DNA of 6,105 nucleotides from an uncultured Lachnospiraceae bacterium (lineage in GTDB: Bacteria > Bacillota > Clostridia > Lachnospirales > Lachnospiraceae): the NCBI GenBank assembly GCA_934351705.1, contig CAKRJK010000096.1, positions 1 to 6,105 on the forward strand. Direction: 5' to 3'. The notes under the pieces were generated by a model. It was given only the letters and a program-made list of their open reading frames with translations, was not told where the DNA came from and searched no databases. Shown here piece by piece: positions 1-6,105 of the stretch. How positions within the stretch are numbered: the first letter of the stretch is position 1; each line of letters starts with the position of its first letter. The position numbers were made by a program, and so were the translations under genes.

Positions 1-669
1 ATCGTATACCGCACCGGAACCACTGATTTTTCCGCGGAATTTTCTTATGACCGAATTGCTCCCCATCTCCTTTAAGTGCCACTTTGCCTCCTGATATGCC
101 GATAAACCGGTCAGAATATGTACGGATTCTTTAATATTTTCCCTGACACCGCCCACGCTCACATCATTCCAGCGTTCTCCGTCGAACAAAAAATAGTGTG
201 ACAGATTAATCGGAAACAGTTCGTTGATCACTTTATCTATCTCGTCGTTTTCTACCGTGACAAAAATGTCCGCATCATGCAGCTCCGTAATTTTCATGGA
301 CAACTTTTTCTGAAATTCTCTCGCTTCAAATTTGGGAAAAGCACGATTATAAATGATTTCTCTTGTGATAATATAGCGTTTTTCTTCATCGACCGCTACA
401 ATCTCAACTTTCACACTCGCCCGGCTATTTGCATCCATCAACTCTAATACTTTATGATTCAGTAACTGGTAATCATCTTTTCCCTGTTTTCCGCTTTTCA
501 TCAACGCTCCGTACAGTCCCCAGCGGAATGCCTGTGCTATCGTGGTTTTTCCTACCGTATTATCCCCCAATACGACCGTTACATTTTTGTCTTCATCACA
601 ACTGAAATCAATTCTGTTTTCCCCTTTATATCGCATAAAGTTGTACATTGTGATACTTTCAAACTTCAT
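1..669 (-). CDS. dndD: DndD-like SMC/RecF-type ATPase, N-terminal part (3' end cut by window)
   Basis: Only the first 223 residues are present; the reading frame is open to the left edge. The protein begins MKFESITMYNFMRYKGEN, the usual opening strand of RecF/SMC-like ATPase heads. A Walker A loop, GDNTVGKTT, lies at residues 35-43, followed by IAQAFRWGLYG. The motif SHYFLFDGER at residues 157-166 is typical of DndD and close relatives (YFFFDGE-type). Family knowledge: DndD is a roughly 650-residue ATPase with a central coiled coil that acts with DndC and DndE in replacing a non-bridging DNA backbone oxygen with sulfur. The coiled coil, ABC signature and Walker B would lie beyond the left edge and cannot be checked. 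The start at 669 follows AGGG by 7 nt and lies 11 nt after the preceding stop. The desulfurase two genes upstream supports a Dnd-type role. Alternative: another defence ATPase sharing the FDGE motif but not making phosphorothioates. Confidence 0.72.
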   Translation of the reverse strand, partial: MKFESITMYNFMRYKGENRIDFSCDEDKNVTVVLGDNTVGKTTIAQAFRWGLYGALMKSGKQGKDDYQLLNHKVLELMDANSRASVKVEIVAVDEEKRYIITREIIYNRAFPKFEAREFQKKLSMKITELHDADIFVTVENDEIDKVINELFPINLSHYFLFDGERWNDVSVGGVRENIKESVHILTGLSAYQEAKWHLKEMGSNSVIRKFRGKISGSGAVYD

Positions 670-676
670 ACTGTTT

Positions 677-683
677 CCCTCTA
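677..683 (-). promoter_or_regulatory. Ribosome binding site overlapping a stop codon, before the DndD-like gene
   Basis: On the minus strand this reads TAGAGGG. The TAG is the stop of the 48-residue gene and AGGG is the Shine-Dalgarno for the ATG at 669, with a 7-nt spacer. It fixes the DndD-like start and implies termination-reinitiation between the two genes. Confidence 0.7.
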
Positions 684-827
684 CTTTTGCCTTCTCTTTG
701 CGTACTCCATGATCACTTTTTGCAGCTCTTCCGACATTTTCTGATCTGTCTTTGCTTTGCTTCGCAGATTCTTGCGTTCCAAATGCAATATCTCTAACGT
801 CAGTTGGTTCATCCTATGTTCATCCAT
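681..827 (-). CDS. 48-residue basic micro-protein between DUF262 nuclease and DndD-like genes
   Basis: A short ORF fills the only gap in the operon. It starts MDEHRMNQLTLEILHLERKN and ends with the basic tail YAKRRQK. It is rich in Lys, Arg, Glu and Leu, has no Cys, no signal peptide and no membrane segment, and is probably mostly helical. A good Shine-Dalgarno (GGGAGAG) lies 4 nt before the ATG. The gene starts 10 nt after the DUF262 stop and ends 11 nt before the DndD-like start, so both spacing and translation signals argue it is real. It is much shorter than DndE (about 110 residues) and shows no recognisable DndE feature. Small proteins are known beside DNA-modification operons, and it may belong to such a family, but I cannot name a function. 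By position it could be a partner of the DndD-like ATPase or of the nuclease; this is inference. Confidence 0.7.
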   Translation of the reverse strand: MDEHRMNQLTLEILHLERKNLRSKAKTDQKMSEELQKVIMEYAKRRQK

Positions 828-831
828 GTTA

Positions 832-838
832 CTCTCCC
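832..838 (-). promoter_or_regulatory. Ribosome binding site of the 48-residue gene
   Basis: The minus strand reads TAGGGAGAG across 832-840: the TAG ends the DUF262 gene, its last base is the first G of the Shine-Dalgarno GGGAGAG, and the ATG at 827 follows 4 nt later. A well-placed site is the main evidence that this very short ORF is translated. Confidence 0.68.
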
Positions 839-3072
839 TACACCAATACATCGCTTACCCGTTGATTTATCCTGGTTCTGGTCTCCTCAAACCGCATTTT
901 AAACAACTGTTTTACCTGACTCTCATCCTCCGTATTACAGTCTTTGAGATCCAGCTTATACAGGCTCTCTTCATTACAATGTTTCCGATACATCTCATAT
1001 GACTGATTCTGTATGGCTCTGTTTGAATCTTTTGTGATATAGACAAAATTAATCGGCGAGTTCAAAAGATTGCTCTTATCTTTTCTTGCCTCTACCATCT
1101 TCTTATACGGCGTATCTATCCTGCCGATCGGCACAACATGATGTTCCTGCAGCTCTTTTACTTCTTCACAAAACGGCTGTATCTTTTCATCTTCCAACAG
1201 ATCTTTATATGTCTGAGCCAGATAAAACTGACAGATGGACACTTTCAGTACGTTTTTAGGCACTGTATGCGTTTCTAACAACAATGTTTTTTCATCCGAA
1301 AAATCGTCAATCACAAACATCTTTTCTTGTCGTTCCTGCAGCCATTCCTGTTCCTTATTTTGCTTTCCTAAGTATTTCAGAAAATAACAAATATCTTCCA
1401 TAATATGGTTCGTCTGGTCTTTGTCATAACGCCCCGAAAAAATGGATGACCAATACCACGCCTCCAGACGGTCTATCACTTTTGTCTCTTTGTAATATTC
1501 TTCATTGGCTAAGATATATCCCAGCAATACCATCATCAGATTATAATTTATTTCCTGGATTTTTCTTACGCCGCACCGTCCCTGCAAAAAGAAAAATGCC
1601 CGATCGATTCCGATACATGCCGCTTTATAATTATCGTGTATCTGCTCTGCTTTCAAAGATAGGATTTTATCCCTTTTTATAATTCCCGTTTCTATCTTCT
1701 GTGCATCGTAATCCGGCACATAACAAAGAAGAGAAAGCACATTCAAAAAGACTTCCGTGTATTTTTTACGGAACTCATGCTTTTGTCTGTCATAGCATTC
1801 CATAAATTGCGTTGCGGAATAATCCTCGTGGTTTATTCTGAATTCTTCATAATATTTTCTCACAACATCGGATAAGATTTCTTTTCTGTACTGCTTGGAT
1901 TTCTTTGAAAAATCTAAGATCTCCTCATACAAATTCTGGTTTTTTTCAAATTGAATCTTAGACGCCTTTGCAAGCACCAGTTCAAAAGTGCTTAACGTAA
2001 TTCCTCCCAAATTCAAATTTTCATATATATCTATTGCCCTCTCACGTTCACTTTCAGGCACGACAATCTGATGTAAATCCATTGTGGTGATACAGCATTT
2101 TAAGTATGCCTGCAACTTGTCCGCCCATTCTTTGCAGCCCTGTTTGATCCATTTTTCCCGCAGTTTTTCCTCATGTATCACATCATTCTCGATGATTCCC
2201 TCCCGAAAGATTGGATTGATATGTTCCTCAATATATTTCTTTTTTGCTTTTTCGTCTAAAATCACGTACTCCTTTTCACAGCGATACCAGACTACCTTTT
2301 CTACAATTTTTTCTAAAATCTTTCCGAGAATCAACTCGTTGGAAGTTTTGTCCGACGCGTTCTTTGATGTGCTGTCGATCAACAGATACAAAGGGATCAT
2401 ATAAGCATTCTCGTCTATCTGCTTGATACTGTCATCTATGATATTTAAAGGATTCTCCGTATGCGGAGCATAGGATTTTTTTGATTTTTCATCAAAACCT
2501 CTGACCTCAATATAACTTCGGATATCCTCTGTCAAAAATTTCGGAAATACTTTTGACTGTTCCGGTTCTTCTATATAGTTTTCTTCTTCCCTCTCTGGAT
2601 TGTTTAGTGCAAATTTCAGATTGCGTAATCCAAACAAGTCCTGTTTTTCCGTTAAGGTCTCAATACATGGAATTCTTAGGAAAAAGCGGTTTTTCAAATC
2701 TTTTGAAATAACACTTTTATAATTTTTCACAACACCCTTTTCATTTTCATAATCGTAATAAAGCAAGTTTGAAAAAATATTGGTGAGCACGGTTAATCTC
2801 TGTTGTCCGTCCAGCAATACCTGTAACTTTCTATTTTTTTCTTCAAATTCAATATGTTCTTTTCTTCCAAGCACACGGCAGCCGTAATCGTCGGCGACAG
2901 CCTCCAAGATCAAAATACTTCCCAGCGGCATTCTTGCCAGGACAGACGCAACCAGTCTCCTCTGCATTTCCAGATCCCACACAAATCCTCTCTGAAAATC
3001 CGGTAGCACCAGTTCTTTCCTCTGTATGTTTTCTACGATTTCTTTTAAATTTGCTCTCTCCTGCTCTTTCAT
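838..3072 (-). CDS. DUF262-HNH (DUF1524-like) restriction/effector protein, SspE/GmrSD-like
   Basis: A complete 744-residue protein. The N-terminal DUF262 domain shows LPDFQRGFVW at residues 23-32, LLDGQQRLT at 86-94 (the conserved DGQQR motif), and a later family motif around residues 346-369 containing IYENLNLGGITLSTFELVLA. The C-terminus carries a likely HNH nuclease: EHHVVP at 643-648, then SNLLNSPINFVYI at 667-679 and NR at 684-685, a DUF1524-like pattern. Family knowledge: DUF262 plus DUF1524 proteins include GmrSD, which cuts modified phage DNA, and SspE, whose DUF262 domain is an NTPase that senses phosphorothioates and whose DUF1524 domain nicks DNA. Placement between a cysteine desulfurase and a DndD-like ATPase suggests the SspE-like role here; that is inference. 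The ATG at 3072 follows GAGGGGG and lies 6 nt after the desulfurase stop. No membrane segment or signal peptide is seen. The length is close to that of SspE-type proteins. Confidence 0.87.
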   Translation of the reverse strand: MKEQERANLKEIVENIQRKELVLPDFQRGFVWDLEMQRRLVASVLARMPLGSILILEAVADDYGCRVLGRKEHIEFEEKNRKLQVLLDGQQRLTVLTNIFSNLLYYDYENEKGVVKNYKSVISKDLKNRFFLRIPCIETLTEKQDLFGLRNLKFALNNPEREEENYIEEPEQSKVFPKFLTEDIRSYIEVRGFDEKSKKSYAPHTENPLNIIDDSIKQIDENAYMIPLYLLIDSTSKNASDKTSNELILGKILEKIVEKVVWYRCEKEYVILDEKAKKKYIEEHINPIFREGIIENDVIHEEKLREKWIKQGCKEWADKLQAYLKCCITTMDLHQIVVPESERERAIDIYENLNLGGITLSTFELVLAKASKIQFEKNQNLYEEILDFSKKSKQYRKEILSDVVRKYYEEFRINHEDYSATQFMECYDRQKHEFRKKYTEVFLNVLSLLCYVPDYDAQKIETGIIKRDKILSLKAEQIHDNYKAACIGIDRAFFFLQGRCGVRKIQEINYNLMMVLLGYILANEEYYKETKVIDRLEAWYWSSIFSGRYDKDQTNHIMEDICYFLKYLGKQNKEQEWLQERQEKMFVIDDFSDEKTLLLETHTVPKNVLKVSICQFYLAQTYKDLLEDEKIQPFCEEVKELQEHHVVPIGRIDTPYKKMVEARKDKSNLLNSPINFVYITKDSNRAIQNQSYEMYRKHCNEESLYKLDLKDCNTEDESQVKQLFKMRFEETRTRINQRVSDVLV

Positions 3073-3078
3073 CTTTTG

Positions 3079-4251
3079 TTACCCCCTCGCAATCTCCTCT
3101 ACTGCACTGCAAAATACCTCAATTTCCTTTTCCGTATTAAACCGTCCGACACTTGCTCTTACCGTTCCGCCATAGCCTTCATCCGCTAAATATTTATGTA
3201 TGAGCGGTGCACAGTGATAGCCACATCGCACCGCAATGTCGTAATCTTCATCCAAAATAATTCCTACATCCTCCGACTGATACCCGTCTACCACAAAAGA
3301 AACAATTCCGCTCTGTTCGGTTTCTCCGTCTTGGGCATATACCTGTACATTACGAATGTCCCGTAATCTCATTCTCATGAGTTTGTAAAGTTCTTCTTCT
3401 CTCCTTCGGAACATCTCTACACTTTTTTGCATCGACACTCCGCTATCTCCCAGTTCCTTCAACGCTGCGTGTAACCCTGCTATTGCAACAACATTTTTAC
3501 TTCCCGGTTCATAGCGGCCGGCTGTTTGAAGCGGCATATCAAGACTTAGCGAAGCACTTCCTGTTCCACCCGCAAAAACCGTACTTAATTCTTTCCCGGT
3601 ATTCCGAATATAGCCGCCAATCCCAAACGGTCCGTAGAGTGTCTTATGTCCCGCAAAAATATAGTAATCAATCGCACTCCCCTGCATATTGACAGGAATC
3701 AATCCCAATGCCTGGGAACCGTCCACTATTACGGTTGCCTGAAAAAATTTCGCCATATCTGCAACCTGCTCTATCGGAAGTATGTATCCCGTAACATTGC
3801 TGATGTGCGTAATACAAAGAATCGTCGGCGGATTTTGCATAAATTGATATTGAATCTTTTCTAAATCCAGCTTGAGCGTATCGGTGTCGATTGCCAATTC
3901 TTTTATCACAAATTTTTGCTGCTTTTGCAGCAAGTGCAATACTCTCATCACCGCATTATGTTCATAGGGTGACACATAGACCGTATCCCTTTTTGTCAAA
4001 GACAGACCGCCCAATATCTGGTTACATGCCCACGTCGCCGATGGTGTGAATATGATTTCTGCCTCTCCCTGCACACGTGTGAGCATGGCGATCTGCTCTC
4101 TTGTCTTTTCGATTAAATCTTCTGCTTTTTTTGCAAGCGTATAACTTCCCCGCCCCGCATTGACTGCATAATGGCGGTTCACCAAATCCATCGTCTGATA
4201 TACCGCCTCCGGTTTGGGAAATGTCGTTGCTGCATTGTCAAGATATATCAT
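3079..4251 (-). CDS. PLP-dependent cysteine desulfurase (class V aminotransferase fold), DndA-role candidate
   Basis: A complete 390-residue enzyme beginning MIYLDNAATTFPKPEAV, the standard opening of cysteine desulfurases. Counting from this ATG, the cofactor-contacting His is in YEHNA (H98), the pyridine-binding Asp is in VIVDGSQALG (D177, with Q180), the Schiff-base lysine is in AGHKTLYGP (K203), and the catalytic cysteine is in RCGYHCAP (C347). The enzyme would take sulfur from L-cysteine as a persulfide, releasing alanine. Next to a DndD-like gene it would fill the DndA/SspA role of supplying sulfur for DNA modification; this is inference. The RCGYHCAP loop is SufS-like (group II), whereas canonical DndA is IscS-like. 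A GTG at 4260 would add three residues, but AGGGTG is correctly spaced (6 nt) only for the ATG at 4251, so that start is preferred. A general housekeeping desulfurase is an alternative, but the tight operon position argues against it. Confidence 0.9.
   Translation of the reverse strand: MIYLDNAATTFPKPEAVYQTMDLVNRHYAVNAGRGSYTLAKKAEDLIEKTREQIAMLTRVQGEAEIIFTPSATWACNQILGGLSLTKRDTVYVSPYEHNAVMRVLHLLQKQQKFVIKELAIDTDTLKLDLEKIQYQFMQNPPTILCITHISNVTGYILPIEQVADMAKFFQATVIVDGSQALGLIPVNMQGSAIDYYIFAGHKTLYGPFGIGGYIRNTGKELSTVFAGGTGSASLSLDMPLQTAGRYEPGSKNVVAIAGLHAALKELGDSGVSMQKSVEMFRRREEELYKLMRMRLRDIRNVQVYAQDGETEQSGIVSFVVDGYQSEDVGIILDEDYDIAVRCGYHCAPLIHKYLADEGYGGTVRASVGRFNTEKEIEVFCSAVEEIARG
3082..3088 (-). promoter_or_regulatory. 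Ribosome binding site of the DUF262-HNH gene
   Basis: The minus strand reads GAGGGGG followed by TAACAAAAG and then the ATG at 3072. The Shine-Dalgarno lies within the last codons of the desulfurase, and the TAA stop falls inside the spacer, so translation of the two genes is likely coupled. Confidence 0.68.
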
Positions 4252-4257
4252 CTGTTT

Positions 4258-4264
4258 CACCCTA
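4258..4264 (-). promoter_or_regulatory. Ribosome binding site that decides the desulfurase start
   Basis: The minus strand reads TAGGGTG followed by AAACAG and ATG. The TAG is the stop of the upstream large gene, and AGGGTG is a Shine-Dalgarno 6 nt from the ATG at 4251. The GTG at 4260 is part of this site and has no properly spaced ribosome binding site of its own. Confidence 0.6.
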
Positions 4265-6105
4265 CTGTAATAACTTTTCTAAAGTTTCTGCCAATACTGC
4301 CACCTTCTGATTGGTCTCAAGACTTTCCCCGAAATTATCCAATGCCTCTTCTATCATATTTTTCAAAAATTCACTGGTGCTGTCTTTGGTGTCAGCCTCA
4401 TAAAATTTATGGATTTCTGTGCCGTCTGCTGTTTTTAAAAAAATCTCCTGCTGTTTCCCCTGCTGATTAGAAGATTCTTTTGCTGCCTCAATACTTTGCC
4501 GGATCTGTTTTAAGTCTTCCAAAAACTGTTTCCTTGTGACGTCATTCCAATCTTCCACATAGACATCTTCCACGCGTTTGGAAAGCACCGACACAATCTC
4601 CTGCTCATCGTTTGTGTCCAGCTCTTGCAGATAATCTGCAAATATTTTTTCTTTTTTGCCCGGCACGTATCCCGCATCGTAACCTCTTTGTCTGTAAGAC
4701 CAGTCGTTTAAGCATGCCTTTAAACTATCATTTTTTTCTCCGCAAAAAATAATTTTGATTTCCCCGGCAATATCCGTGATTTCATTTTCCAGATGTAAAT
4801 CCATTGCCTTTTTCACCTTTTTGATTTGTTTTGCCAGCTTTGCATATTCCGTATTTTGAAATATCTCCGGTAACTGTTCAAACAGAAGCTCCCTTGCGTT
4901 GATCTCTGTCCGTTTTAACACTCTTCTAAGCTCTGTTATTTGCGGTAAAAGCGGTTTTGGATAATGCTCACTCACCTTACTGTACTGCGGCAGGGAACGG
5001 TACCACTTCTGCATTCCGTCCCGGATCATCGATAAACGGTTTGCCTGTTGTACATATTCTGTTTTTTCTTCACAAAAAACCGTTTCCAATGCTTTCAGAT
5101 AGGTTTCTTTTTCCATATCTTCTTTTTCGATATAAAGAGCATAGCTTTGAGGAAACTCGTTGATATTATTCAGCACTTCTACCGTAATATCCAATTCCTT
5201 TTTTCCCAGATAGATTACCGGCATTCCCTCAAACATTCCGAAGGTCCACGCCAAAAACAACGGCATAATTCCTTTGCGGACACCGTAATCTTTTCCCTGC
5301 AATCGCTCATAGAGTATCCTGAACTGCTTTTTTTGTCCGACACTCTGCTCAAAAAACTTCTCAATTTCCACGATGATCTTCCGGCATCCCGTGTCTAACG
5401 GAAACTGCTGCGAATTTAACCCCGTCCGCAAAAATGCCGCACGATAAACCATTGCCTCAGGACTGCTGCCCTGTTCAAAGCCGGATAAATCCGCCTTTTC
5501 CAAAATTGCTTTGACCACGATATTTCTTGCCCGCAGATACTGTCCCTGTACATTCTGTATGTTTAACAATTCATGATTTATCTTTGGCGACAGAGAATAA
5601 TAATCTTCGCAAATACGGCTTAAATATCGGTTGAATTCCATTCCTGTTCTGATCTGCGGCTCCGACTCCTTGCTGTGGATCACATAACAGTCTTTATTTT
5701 CGGGCATATAATATTTTCTCAATTGTTCATTGATCCCGTAACGCACATCCTCCTCATACAAATCCAACTCTTTGCAAAGCACTTGATTGTCCTCAATAAA
5801 CAACTGATTTTGTGCTAAGCTTCTGATTGCCGCTAAGTGAAGCACCTCTTTTTCTACCGGAACATTTTCTTTGGGTAAAATCACAATCAGTCTCTCATCG
5901 CCCAGTTCCTTTAAATGCTCCTCTACTTCTTGTTTGCTTATCTTATCATCCGGCATTAATGTTAAGATATAGCCGTCGCAAAAACAGGCTTCAAAAAATA
6001 CTTTCGATCTTTCGATCGCCATATAATCCGAAACCGTAAGAAACTGATACCTGAAATATCTTGTCATCGCACGATTCTGGTTGTATTGTTTCGGAATCGC
6101 ATAGG
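4262..6105 (-). CDS. C-terminal part of a large, unassigned defence-island protein (possible P-loop NTPase)
   Basis: The frame is open through the right edge: 12 further in-frame codons (ending PKQYNQNRA) precede the ATG at 6067, and no Shine-Dalgarno precedes that ATG, so the true start lies outside the window. About 613 residues are visible. Counted from the Met at 6067, notable stretches are LIVILPKE (60-67), a QYLRARNIVVKAIL segment (176-189), SSPEAMVYRAAFLRTGL (201-217), DYGVRKGIMPLFLAW (260-274), VEDWNDVTRKQF (504-515), and an acidic helical tail ending at LLQ. The PEA-x-VYRA and YGVRKG-x-x-P patterns recall the region after the ATPase core in large NTPases of phage-defence islands, but no Walker A or B motif is visible and I cannot name the family. 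There are no membrane segments. The stop lies 10 nt before the desulfurase start, so the protein is very probably part of the same system. Confidence 0.75.
   Translation of the reverse strand, partial: YAIPKQYNQNRAMTRYFRYQFLTVSDYMAIERSKVFFEACFCDGYILTLMPDDKISKQEVEEHLKELGDERLIVILPKENVPVEKEVLHLAAIRSLAQNQLFIEDNQVLCKELDLYEEDVRYGINEQLRKYYMPENKDCYVIHSKESEPQIRTGMEFNRYLSRICEDYYSLSPKINHELLNIQNVQGQYLRARNIVVKAILEKADLSGFEQGSSPEAMVYRAAFLRTGLNSQQFPLDTGCRKIIVEIEKFFEQSVGQKKQFRILYERLQGKDYGVRKGIMPLFLAWTFGMFEGMPVIYLGKKELDITVEVLNNINEFPQSYALYIEKEDMEKETYLKALETVFCEEKTEYVQQANRLSMIRDGMQKWYRSLPQYSKVSEHYPKPLLPQITELRRVLKRTEINARELLFEQLPEIFQNTEYAKLAKQIKKVKKAMDLHLENEITDIAGEIKIIFCGEKNDSLKACLNDWSYRQRGYDAGYVPGKKEKIFADYLQELDTNDEQEIVSVLSKRVEDVYVEDWNDVTRKQFLEDLKQIRQSIEAAKESSNQQGKQQEIFLKTADGTEIHKFYEADTKDSTSEFLKNMIEEALDNFGESLETNQKVAVLAETLEKLLQ

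Noticed and set aside
681..827. The micro-protein as a DndE homologue
   Set aside because: DndE is about 110 residues; this 48-residue protein is less than half that length and has no recognisable DndE feature.
757..1002. Plus-strand ORFs here and opposite the other genes (for example 2084-2404, 4171-4470, 5048-5398)
   Set aside because: All lie opposite strongly supported minus-strand genes, have low-complexity Phe/Ser/Leu-rich translations and show no motif.
2849..3112. An 87-residue minus-strand ORF overlapping the start of the DUF262 gene
   Set aside because: It overlaps the DUF262 and desulfurase genes in another frame, and its Arg/Gly/Lys-rich translation shows no family motif; it is a shadow of the real genes.
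3916..3933. A perfect inverted repeat, TTGCTGC-TTTT-GCAGCAA
   Set aside because: It lies inside the desulfurase coding region, where it encodes L-L-Q-K-Q-Q; no T-tract follows it on either strand, so it is not a convincing terminator and is probably a codon coincidence.
4262..6067. A complete 601-residue protein starting at the ATG at 6067
   Set aside because: The frame continues to the right edge without a stop, and no Shine-Dalgarno precedes this ATG, so it is an internal methionine.
1..6105. CRISPR array, tRNA or rRNA genes, insertion sequence ends, attachment sites, operon promoter or terminator
   Set aside because: None was seen on reading the sequence; almost every base is coding, and the operon begins and ends outside the window.

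Overview
The window looks like the inside of a single bacterial operon read entirely from the minus strand. It holds five tightly packed genes and runs off both ends. Codon use is moderately AT-rich, Shine-Dalgarno sequences are purine-rich, and gaps are 6 to 11 nt. This suggests a Firmicute, probably a gut-type Clostridia/Lachnospiraceae relative, but no phylogenetic marker is present, so this is only an inference.

In transcription order (right to left) the genes are: (1) the C-terminal 613 or so residues of a large protein whose start lies beyond the right edge; (2) a complete PLP-dependent cysteine desulfurase of the class V aminotransferase fold; (3) a complete 744-residue protein with an N-terminal DUF262 (ParB-like, DGQQR) domain and a C-terminal HNH/DUF1524-like nuclease domain; (4) a 48-residue basic micro-protein; (5) the first 223 residues of an SMC/RecF-like ATPase with a Walker A motif and the FLFDGER signature of DndD-type proteins.

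A cysteine desulfurase with a DndD-like ATPase points to a DNA phosphorothioation (Dnd-type) modification system. The DUF262-HNH protein resembles SspE of the Ssp phosphorothioation systems and GmrSD-type restriction enzymes, so it is the obvious candidate for the effector that senses or cuts unmodified DNA. The large partial protein may be an accessory P-loop NTPase, but its ATPase core, if it has one, is outside the window. The sulfur-transferase DndC, the regulator DndB and DndE are not visible, so the phosphorothioation assignment is an inference until the flanks are read.

Three features make the island unusual. The desulfurase has a group II (SufS-like) active-site loop instead of the IscS-like loop of canonical DndA. 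An SspE-like effector sits inside the modification operon between the desulfurase and the DndD-like gene. Every gene junction places the upstream stop codon inside or next to the next Shine-Dalgarno, which suggests translational coupling. No promoter, terminator, RNA gene, CRISPR array, mobile element or long non-coding stretch was found.
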